Shown here in pieces: positions 46,091-53,548 of a DNA stretch of 64,000 bases (position 1 is the first letter of the stretch; each line of letters opens with the position of its first letter). Location of the stretch: NCBI RefSeq assembly GCF_022788635.1, contig NZ_CP076024.1, positions 1,798,001 through 1,862,000 on the forward strand. The letters are read 5' to 3'. A model generated the notes under the pieces. That model saw only the letters and a list, made by a program, of their open reading frames with translations, did no database searches and had not been told where the DNA came from. The position numbers and the translations under genes are program-made. This stretch comes from Methylobacter sp. S3L5C. Lineage in GTDB: Bacteria; Pseudomonadota; Gammaproteobacteria; Methylococcales; Methylomonadaceae.

Positions 46091-46669
46091 ATGGTTGCCA
46101 ATCCAAAATATATTTTTATGCCCCGAAACGTACATGCCTTTCTTTCCCCTGAGATGGTTGATTTGTCGAATATTTACCAACCGGACATCAACATTTGTTT
46201 GGTTGAGCGAAACGTCGATAGTACCCTGGAGGCCTTTGTTAACAGACTTTTATTGACTAAAAAAGAAGTCAGTGTTGTGGAGAATTTAGAACCTGCAACA
46301 TTTGATTTTTTTAAGCTGATTCCCCATGCCGGGGATTTGCCGGGTTATCGTACGTTTTGTCGAGACGTTGCGCGACTGGCGATAATATTTAGTGACTTAT
46401 TTGATTTAAAACGGGTTGGTTTACGTTTACGAACTATGGATCATCCAATGTGTCCACGCTTTCATGTGGATTCGGTTACTTGTCGGCTGGTTTGCACCTA
46501 TGGCGGTGTGGGTACCGAATGGCTGGAAAGCGCTTATGTTGATCGCAGTAAATTAGGTAAAAGATCTGCCGGATTTACAGACGAGCAATCAGGACTTATT
46601 TTAGATCCTAATGCCCTTTATATCATGCCTGCCTATGCAGTGGGATTATTAGACATCTTTCCTAAATAA
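46091..46669 (+). pseudogene. DUF1826 gene, body truncated by an IS5-type element
   Basis: The frame begins at 46091 (GAGG eight bases before) and stops at 46669, but its last five codons DIFPK come from the terminal repeat of the insertion sequence. The true sequence runs to 46651 and continues at 47584-47694. The protein shows RFHVDSVTCRLVCTYGGVGTEW near residue 128, an H-x-D arrangement like a metal site, as in the DUF1826 family, which in my knowledge is often found with COG0523 and Zur-linked genes. The loss of about 35 C-terminal residues probably damages it. It is in the same operon as the ZIP transporter, whose stop overlaps its upstream codons. Confidence 0.85.
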
Positions 46670-47581
46670 TTGACATAGAATTTGGCTTTGATAGGGTTAA
46701 AATAGCGATCTACCTCTGAAAACACGGATAGCCATGACTCCTTATGCCCAATTGCCAAGACACAAGCCTGAAGAATTTTTAAGGACTGTCGGCCTGTCAC
46801 CAGAAGATTTTCTGCATCTTCACGGTAAGCTGGTGACTTACCTGGACGAACAAAAAGTCCTTAATCCACTGACTAGACGGGGACGAAAAGACTCCAAGAT
46901 GGCTTTGGAAGACCGCTTGTTACTGACACTCTATTATCTTCGTCACTATCCGACGTTGATAAATCTGGCTGCGGTCTTCGACATCAGCGAATCGTATTGC
47001 CATAAAATCTATACTCGCACTGTAAGACTATTGATCAAAATCGAAAAACTGCCCAACCGCAAAGCACTGTTGGAAGATCCCGCAGCTACCGTGGTCATTG
47101 ATGTTTCGGAGCAGCCTATCGAGCGCCCTGTTAAAAACCAGAAAGCGTACTTTTCAGGAAAAAAAACGCCACACGATCAAAGTCCAACTCGTGATCTGCC
47201 TATTGACGATGACTATACTCTCCGTAGTGATAGGTAAAGGTCAACAGCATGATTTTTCGATCTTCAAAGATAGCCGTCTATTGTTACATCCTGATGCCCT
47301 GTTGTTGGCGGATTCCGGATACCAAGGGATAAAGAAACACCATCAGAACTCGACTCTACCGGTTAAAAAGAAAAAAGGCCAACCGCTTTCGGCAGAAGAC
47401 AAAGCCGATAATAAGGCACTATCAAAACAGCGTATTTTTATTGAGCATGTTAATCGCCGATGCAAAATTTTCAGGATTGCCAAAGATGTTTATCGGGGCA
47501 AACACAAGCATTACTCCTTGACATGGAATTTAGTGGCTGCTCTTGTTAACTTACGCTATGGCTGTATTTAGGAAAGATGTC
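46652..47581 (+). mobile_element. IS5-type insertion sequence inside the DUF1826 gene
   Basis: The ends GACATCTTTCCTAAATA (46652-46668) and its reverse complement (47565-47581) are perfect 17-base inverted repeats. The dinucleotide TA flanks both sides (46650-46651 and 47582-47583), an apparent target duplication. The 930-base element carries one transposase, split by a frameshift at eight adenines. Excision would restore the DUF1826 reading frame exactly. It lies in the same direction as the operon and separates the Zur box from the second half of the genes. Confidence 0.92.
46734..47571 (+). CDS. IS5-type DDE transposase made by frameshift
   Basis: Two overlapping frames (46734-47237 and 47098-47571) together encode one transposase of about 275 residues. 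The first has a helix-turn-helix (LAAVFDISESYCHKIYTR) and the first catalytic Asp (VVIDVSEQPIER). The second has LLADSGYQGIKKHH with the second Asp and IEHVNRRCKIFRI with the Glu. They join at AAAAAAAA (47159-47166), a slippery run that allows a programmed -1 shift, as known for several IS5-group elements. A plain mutation cannot be excluded. Confidence 0.85.
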
Positions 47582-47583
47582 TA

Positions 47584-47694
47584 TTGAAAGGCAGTGCTTG
47601 GGAAGGTAATGAACAGCACGGCGCAGTCCACCGTTCGCCGCAGGTTAGTCAGGAATTGCCACGCCGGTTATTGTTAACGCTTGATTTTGGCTAG
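47584..47694 (+). pseudogene. Detached 3' end of the DUF1826 gene
   Basis: Immediately after the insertion sequence the frame reads LKGSAWEGNEQHGAVHRSP, then QVSQELPRRLLLTLDFG and a TAG at 47692-47694. This resembles the usual ending of DUF1826 proteins and is in phase with the truncated body once the element and one TA are removed. It has no start codon of its own. It shows that the next GTPase gene originally lay only 54 bases beyond DUF1826. Confidence 0.85.
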
Positions 47695-47748
47695 AAAACT
47701 CACGCGCGATGCGCACCAAATAATTTCTTATCACTTACAGGATTTTTA

Positions 47749-48738
47749 ATGTTTGATCATAACCGCTCTACACCAGTCCCCGTCACGATTTTAACAGGTT
47801 TTTTAGGTGCAGGAAAAACGACTCTTCTAAATCGTATTCTGTCTGAGGAGCATAGTCACCGTATTGCCGTTATTGAAAATGAATTTGGCGAAGCCGGTAT
47901 TGATAATGACTTGCTTATTCAGGGTAAGGAGCAAATCGTTGAAATGAACAATGGCTGTATTTGCTGCACTGTGCGCGGCGATTTGGTACGTATTTTGGGC
48001 GAGTTGGCCGAGAAACGTGATCAAGGCTTACTGCATTTTGAGCGGGTCATTATAGAAACGACAGGCTTGGCAGATCCTGCTCCAGTTGCGCAAACGTTTT
48101 TTGTTGAAGAAGAGATTAATGCATATTATTTGCTGGATGCGATTATTACTGTCGTAGATGCCAAGCATGCCCTTAAACAACTTGACGACAATCATGAGGC
48201 AGAAGAACAGGTTGGCTTTGCTGATCGATTATTGATATCCAAGACCGACTTGATAACACCGACAGAAGTCATTGAGTTGGAAACAAGATTACGTGCAATC
48301 AATGCCAGAGCACCTATCGCGCAGGTTCATTTTGGTAAAACCGATATTAGTGAAATTCTTGATATACGTGGCTTTAATCTTAATGCCATTTTAGATATTG
48401 AACCCGATTTTCTGGACGATGTCAGCCATGAGCATGATGCGGGTATATCATCGTTTGTGTACCGTACCGACAAGCCCTTGGACGCTGTTAAGTATATGGC
48501 CTTTATGGATATTATGATGCGTAAATATGGCAACGATTTATTGCGTTATAAGGGCATCATACATATTGCCGGTTGTGAAAAAAAGCTGATATGCCAAGGT
48601 GTACACATGCTTATGACAGAAGATCTTGGGACTGCTTGGCCAAAGAATGAAGCACGCGAGTCGGTGCTGGTATTTATTGGTCGTAATTTGCCCAAGCAAG
48701 AAATACATGACGCTTTAGATAGCTGTAGAATTATTTAA
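47749..48738 (+). CDS. COG0523 GTPase/metallochaperone, second copy (YjiA-like)
   Basis: A 329-residue G3E GTPase with Walker [10 protein letters not shown] (17-25), metal motif GCICC (Cys 70, 72, 73), ETTGLADP, and ISKTDLI for guanine. The CobW_C domain ([19 protein letters not shown]) is of the short form, like YjiA. A His/Glu-rich stretch, DDNHEAEEQ and SHEHDAG, may help bind metal. It ends one base before the FhcA start, so the two are certainly co-transcribed, which points to FhcA as its client. It now lies behind the insertion sequence, so its expression may depend on read-through or on a promoter within 47584-47748; AGGA lies before the ATG. Confidence 0.92.
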   Translation: MFDHNRSTPVPVTILTGFLGAGKTTLLNRILSEEHSHRIAVIENEFGEAGIDNDLLIQGKEQIVEMNNGCICCTVRGDLVRILGELAEKRDQGLLHFERVIIETTGLADPAPVAQTFFVEEEINAYYLLDAIITVVDAKHALKQLDDNHEAEEQVGFADRLLISKTDLITPTEVIELETRLRAINARAPIAQVHFGKTDISEILDIRGFNLNAILDIEPDFLDDVSHEHDAGISSFVYRTDKPLDAVKYMAFMDIMMRKYGNDLLRYKGIIHIAGCEKKLICQGVHMLMTEDLGTAWPKNEARESVLVFIGRNLPKQEIHDALDSCRII

Positions 48739-48739
48739 A

Positions 48740-50419
48740 ATGTTAACACGCTTAAAAGGCGGGCAGCTATTCGATCCCGCACAAGGTTTAAATGGCACCG
48801 TTCAAGATCTGTATTATCGTGATGGCGTGCTTATTGCAATGCCCGATTTGGGAGCTGTGATTGACGTGGACTATGATGTCTCCGGTAAAGTCGTTATGGC
48901 CGGAGCAATTGATATTCATAGTCACATTGCTGGCGGCAATGTTAATACGGCACGCTTGTTACTGCCCGAACAACACCGAAATAGTATGGCTCGCAAGCTT
49001 GGACACGCGTTCAGTACCGCGCGTTGGTCAACTACGGAAACCGGTTATCGCTATGCAAAAATGGGTTATACCACGGTCGTTGAACCGGCTGTACTACCCG
49101 CTAATGCCTTGGATGCACATTTACAAATGGCTGATATTCCCATAATTGATACTGCAGGCCTTGCGATACTCGGCAACGATGATTTTTTATTGCGACTGTT
49201 ACGTGCCAAAGCCTCTCAAAACCAGATTAACGATTATGTTGCCTGGACATTACAGGCTACATGCTGTCTGGGTCTAAAAGTTATTAACGCCGGTGGCGCC
49301 AATGCTTTTAAATCGAATATGCGCAGTTTTGATCTGGATGATATAGTGCCGGATTACGGTGTCAGTTCGCGGCACATTTTGCAAACGCTGCAACGTGCCG
49401 CCTGCGATATACAGTTGCCACATCCGGTACATGTGCATTGTAATAATTTAGGGATTGCCGGTAATGTCGATACTGCGATAGCCACCATGGAAGCAGCACA
49501 GGGTTTGCCCATGCACTTGGCGCATATTCAATTTTATGGCTATGGGGCGGAAGGGGCACGAGGTTTTTCATCAGCAGCGGCAAAATTAATTGATGGCTTT
49601 AACAAGCATCTTAATATCACTATGGATGTCGGCCAGATTTTGTTTGGCCAGACAGTGACTATTTCGGGTGATGTCATTGCCCAATATAGTCGACGTAATA
49701 ACGCTACACCCAATAAATGGGTTATGTGGGATGCTGAAGGTGAGGGTAGTGGCGGCGTAGTACCTTATCGTTACAAGGAAAAAAGTTTTATTAATAGTCT
49801 GCAATGGCTGATTGGTTTGGAAGTTTTTTTGTTGGCCGAAGATCCCTGGCGTTTGTTCTTTACTACCGATCATCCCAACGGCGGGCCGTTTACGCGTTAT
49901 CCACATTTAATCAGATTATTGATGGATTATGATTTTCGTCTTGAATGTATGGCCGGGTTAAATCAGGAAGCGGTTGCCATGAGCTTGCTAAAAGACTTGA
50001 AAAAAGAATTTACCCTCTATGAAATAGCTATTATGACCCGCACCGCAGCGGCACGTATGTTGGGATTACATGATCGTGGGCATTTAATGCCGGGTGGTAT
50101 TGCTGATATTGCCGTATATTCTTTTAAAGATAATAAGGAAGAGATGTTTAGTGCTGCTGATCTGGTCTTTAACAATGGGGAATTAGTGGTGAAAAATGGC
50201 ATAGTACAGACACCGCGTAACGGTACCACACAAACCATACAGGTGCCTTTTGATGCTAAAATCAAACGTGATATACAAGCTTACTACGATCGATTTTATA
50301 ATCTGAGTCTGGATAATTTTAAGGTGGATGCCATTAGTTTCAGACAAACTGATAGCGAGCGTTTTGTCAGGCATAATGCCGGAGAACCTTATTTTGCAGG
50401 TCAGGCATCTCCAAAATGA
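48740..50419 (+). CDS. fhcA: FhcA: formyltransferase/hydrolase complex subunit A
   Basis: A 559-residue amidohydrolase-superfamily protein of the formylmethanofuran dehydrogenase A family. Likely zinc ligands are His 60 and His 62 (DIHSHIAGG), a carboxylated-type Lys 180 (LGLKVINAGG), His 231/233 (HVHCNNLG) and His 259/262 (PMHLAHIQFYGYG); Asp 377 (FFTTDHPNGGPF) is the catalytic acid. In methylotrophs the Fhc complex hydrolyses formylmethanofuran-type intermediates to formate in formaldehyde oxidation. Its usual partners fhcB, C and D are absent here; instead COG0523 genes flank it, one base before and 32 after. This suggests a zinc-stress paralogue or a displaced main copy. Confidence 0.9.
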   Translation: MLTRLKGGQLFDPAQGLNGTVQDLYYRDGVLIAMPDLGAVIDVDYDVSGKVVMAGAIDIHSHIAGGNVNTARLLLPEQHRNSMARKLGHAFSTARWSTTETGYRYAKMGYTTVVEPAVLPANALDAHLQMADIPIIDTAGLAILGNDDFLLRLLRAKASQNQINDYVAWTLQATCCLGLKVINAGGANAFKSNMRSFDLDDIVPDYGVSSRHILQTLQRAACDIQLPHPVHVHCNNLGIAGNVDTAIATMEAAQGLPMHLAHIQFYGYGAEGARGFSSAAAKLIDGFNKHLNITMDVGQILFGQTVTISGDVIAQYSRRNNATPNKWVMWDAEGEGSGGVVPYRYKEKSFINSLQWLIGLEVFLLAEDPWRLFFTTDHPNGGPFTRYPHLIRLLMDYDFRLECMAGLNQEAVAMSLLKDLKKEFTLYEIAIMTRTAAARMLGLHDRGHLMPGGIADIAVYSFKDNKEEMFSAADLVFNNGELVVKNGIVQTPRNGTTQTIQVPFDAKIKRDIQAYYDRFYNLSLDNFKVDAISFRQTDSERFVRHNAGEPYFAGQASPK

Positions 50420-50451
50420 TGTTCTCTAAATACCTTTAATCGCTCAATATC

Positions 50452-51432
50452 ATGAATCATTACAACTTATCTTCATCCGTTAAAGCGCTTGAACGGATCC
50501 CCGTGTTTATTATCAGCGGCTTTCTGGGTAGCGGTAAAACTACGCTACTTAATCAGTTGCTAACTCATGTACCGAGGTCTGCGGTTATTATTAATGAGTT
50601 TGGCGCTACCCCGATTGACCAACAATTACTGCGGGAGCATAAAATACCATTGTCGACGTTGGCAGGTGGCTGTTTATGCTGCCAGGTTAAAGGCTCGTTA
50701 ACGCCGCTGCTTAAAAATCTGCGCATGGCCTGGGATTCCGGGAATACACCTTTCGATCGGGTGATCATTGAAACCAGCGGTGTTGCCAATCCGGAACCGA
50801 TTCTGGATATTTTGTTAAGAGAGCGTTGGCTGTCCAAGCGCTATAGTTTGCAGGGCGTTATTAGTACCGTTTCAGCGATCATGGCTGAAGAGCATTTTGA
50901 CTACTTTCCTGAAGCACGAGCGCAGCTTGCCTGGGCAGATACCGTGGTAATGACCCAAACAGACTTGGCAAACGCTCAACAAATTGAACGAATAAGCACG
51001 CGACTTGATCAGTTGGCTCCTGCGGCGAACCGACTGGTTGTTGTTCAAGGCGATATTGCCCCTGACGTGTTACTTGATTTTCCAAAAAAATTCAGACAAC
51101 TGCGAAATTATAAATTATCTGATTTACCTGATCATGGCTTTAGCACTCTCTCTTTACAACTTGAACATCCGCTACCGTGGGAACGCGTACAAAAAGTATT
51201 GGACGACTTGATTACTCACTATCCCAGTCAGTTGGTGCGTGTTAAAGGCCTGATTTATACGCCGGAACAAAAAGAACCTTTGCTGGTACAAGCAACTTCG
51301 GGAAAAATTTATCCTCCCGCGAGACTGCCGATAAGAGCTTCTGATGACGGGATTGGCAGACTGGTTATTATTACTCGGGGCGAAGTCAGCGGTTTGGCAG
51401 AAGTGCTGATGGCAAAGTTACAGAGTATTTAA
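50452..51432 (+). CDS. COG0523 GTPase/metallochaperone, third copy
   Basis: A 326-residue G3E GTPase with Walker A GFLGSGKTT (23-31), the metal motif as GCLCC (Cys 74, 76, 77), ETSGVANPEPI and TQTDLAN for guanine. It differs from the other two copies in the C-terminal half, which is less typical of CobW_C (FSTLSLQLEHPLPWERVQK) and lacks His-rich stretches. It begins 32 bases after FhcA and is the last gene of the operon. It is more distant from the first two copies than they are from one another, judged by eye. Confidence 0.88.
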   Translation: MNHYNLSSSVKALERIPVFIISGFLGSGKTTLLNQLLTHVPRSAVIINEFGATPIDQQLLREHKIPLSTLAGGCLCCQVKGSLTPLLKNLRMAWDSGNTPFDRVIIETSGVANPEPILDILLRERWLSKRYSLQGVISTVSAIMAEEHFDYFPEARAQLAWADTVVMTQTDLANAQQIERISTRLDQLAPAANRLVVVQGDIAPDVLLDFPKKFRQLRNYKLSDLPDHGFSTLSLQLEHPLPWERVQKVLDDLITHYPSQLVRVKGLIYTPEQKEPLLVQATSGKIYPPARLPIRASDDGIGRLVIITRGEVSGLAEVLMAKLQSI

Positions 51433-51615
51433 ATAACTATCACTGTTCAGAAAACAGGCGTCTGTAAAGAATAGACGATCTATTAAATAAAAGATTATTA
51501 ATCTCTAAAAAATACAGGTATAGCTACAAATTATATTTATTTTAAATATAATGAGTTAAAAGTAAATCTTATTACCTGCCTGTTGGTGATGTTTGGAGAG
51601 AGAGGATAATTAAAT

Positions 51616-53109
51616 ATGGAACCGAGATCGTCAAGTCAGGAGCTTCATCATGAGATTTTTGGTTCAATTCTGGATCGAGCCGAGATGACGCCCTATTTAT
51701 TATTATCGGCTGATAATTATCAGACGGCGCTCAGGCAGGCGACCAAAATGATGAATAATCGCGGGTTTGATATTATTGGTAATGGTGAGCTTCAGGAAAG
51801 TGAGCAGAAGAGAGCCAAAGTTTATATTAACCGAACTTATAACTATTTTTTTAACTGGATGTTTGCTTTTGTCAAGCCGCAACTTGAAGGCCTTTTTGCC
51901 CTGGATTCCATCAACGCCGAACTCTACCGGGGCTGCCTACAAGCGATTGAGCAGGTAGAAGCTGTCCTTAATAATAAAGGCTTTCAGGACATAGTTCATG
52001 ACGATCCGCGACACCTCTTTTTGCTGGCTTCTTCAAGAAAATATCCAGCGGTGTTTCATGGTTATCAGGGGGAAAACCGGGATGTTTCTCTGGAATGGCA
52101 GCAAACAGCCTGTTCCTTGTTAAAGATGGGTTACCTGATCAAGTCTATTGAAGAAGAAAGTCAGGATATTAATGATTATGCGCAATTAGGCTTTTTTCTG
52201 GAAACAGAACATCAAAGTCTTGATGATCTTTTTAATTATGACTGGGAAAATCCAAAGCATATTCCTGCCAGCGAATCGGCGCAAAATGCCTTTGTGAAAA
52301 TATCCTCATTTTTTCATAAGCTAAAAGAATCTATAACGGTTGATGATGAACAAAACAGCTTTGTTTTTGATAGCGGTGATGGTGTTCGGGTTAATATCAC
52401 TGAAATTAAAGCCAGATTAAAAAGTCCGGAAAGTATGGTGACCAAATTAGGTAAAGATTTGGAGGGAGAAGCTTATGATATCAGGGATATTCTGGCGATT
52501 ACTTTTATACTGAAGGACAAGGATGATACGCTGAAACTGTTTCATGCCTTGCAAAAAAAAGGAGTCATTCTTCAGGAAAATACCAATTCTCAATCGATAA
52601 CCCAAACACTGTTCGATGATCCGAAAAGCATGATAGAAGCGGTGCGACGATTAATGATTAGTCTTTCAAAAAGTGCGGGTTATGAAGAAAGTTCTACAGA
52701 ACAGGATTTGCTCGCCAATGCAAAAACATTTTATGAGGCGCTGAGTATGAATGCAAAAAAAAACCAGCATTCCTCTTTAGGCCACCGGAAATTTCAATGC
52801 AAGATCAGTTTTTCATTACCGATCCATAGGGAAGCCGAAACTCATAAGATCATGATCCCCGGGACACCGATATATGCCCGAAGAAATCAGATTAATAAAC
52901 AAACCCAGGAACATACTTTGGGTGTGGAGTTACGTATATCCGATGAAGAGAGCTGGCGTACCTCTGAGCAAAAAGGCGATTCGCATCATGATGCTTACAA
53001 ATTCCGCCAGTTAATTTGGGTGATGAACAGGGTTTTAAAAAATGTTTTTCACCTGCCAAAAGAGAGTATTTCCCAGTTAAAAAAAGACCAGTCGATCCTT
53101 TTTTCTTAA
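51616..53109 (+). CDS. Large unknown protein with RelA/SpoT-like segment (TIGR04552-like)
   Basis: A 497-residue protein starting after a GGAGAGAGAGG-type site. Residues about 255-305 (GVRVNITEIKARLKSPESM, then VTKLGKDL, AYDIRDILAITFIL) resemble the core of RelA/SpoT nucleotidyltransferases, where a basic KSxxSxxxK segment is followed by DxxxxRI/F. The rest, including an N-terminal helical part (1-230) and a C-terminal part with KFQCKISFSLPI and GVELRI, fits a family I recall as TIGR04552/TIGR04562. I do not see a full (p)ppGpp synthetase domain. It stands alone behind the COG0523 operon, with an AT palindrome at 51530-51552 in the gap. Function unknown. Confidence 0.6.
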   Translation: MEPRSSSQELHHEIFGSILDRAEMTPYLLLSADNYQTALRQATKMMNNRGFDIIGNGELQESEQKRAKVYINRTYNYFFNWMFAFVKPQLEGLFALDSINAELYRGCLQAIEQVEAVLNNKGFQDIVHDDPRHLFLLASSRKYPAVFHGYQGENRDVSLEWQQTACSLLKMGYLIKSIEEESQDINDYAQLGFFLETEHQSLDDLFNYDWENPKHIPASESAQNAFVKISSFFHKLKESITVDDEQNSFVFDSGDGVRVNITEIKARLKSPESMVTKLGKDLEGEAYDIRDILAITFILKDKDDTLKLFHALQKKGVILQENTNSQSITQTLFDDPKSMIEAVRRLMISLSKSAGYEESSTEQDLLANAKTFYEALSMNAKKNQHSSLGHRKFQCKISFSLPIHREAETHKIMIPGTPIYARRNQINKQTQEHTLGVELRISDEESWRTSEQKGDSHHDAYKFRQLIWVMNRVLKNVFHLPKESISQLKKDQSILFS

Positions 53110-53131
53110 CACCTGTAGTCATTGATTAAGC

Positions 53132-53161
53132 CTGGCTCCCAAGCTTCAGCTTGGGAGCCAG
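53132..53161. terminator. Perfect 13-bp hairpin behind the RelA/SpoT-like gene
   Basis: CTGGCTCCCAAGC (53132-53144) pairs perfectly with GCTTGGGAGCCAG (53149-53161) over the tetraloop TTCA. It lies 22 bases past the stop at 53109. No T-run follows, so it may act as a Rho-dependent barrier, an RNA-stabilising end, or a dispersed palindrome. Confidence 0.65.
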
Positions 53162-53548
53162 TGTATGTAATAATGAAAGACCTGAACCATTTTTCTGCTG
53201 TTGTATTTCTTGGTTGGTGAGGCTACGCTTATCCACCCTACAGTTTTAATATTTTTAGTATCAAAAAATGCTTTTCTTCGTGTCTCGGCAATTGCTCCTG
53301 CATTGCTCTATCTCCTGCATCCATGCAGTCGTCGGTAACTGCTCCTGCGTTGCTCTCGATCGCTGTTCCAGACGCGATTCTACCTTCCGCCATCCATGGC
53401 TACGTACCTCCGGCATAATCCACAGGGATGTGGTGAATGCAGAGTTTGCAGGAGCAAATATCTGTCCATGCAGTCGTTCGTGGTGAAATCTTTTGCTTTT
53501 GTCTTTCGTAAACTCTTTTTGCCGGCAATCTTTTAAAGTTTTTCGGGC
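53162..53548. repeat. Non-coding stretch of dispersed-repeat-like DNA
   Basis: This 387-base gap has no gene. It contains recurring units: CTCCTGC followed by TTGCTCT at two places (53290 and 53342 areas), CCATGCAGTCGT twice (53320 and 53466 areas) and GCAGGAGCAA near 53449 in the other direction, plus TTCGTGGTGAAA near 53474 as in the repeat at 25367. The pattern suggests a mosaic of decayed dispersed repeats. Whether it is multi-copy in the genome cannot be seen here. Confidence 0.5.
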
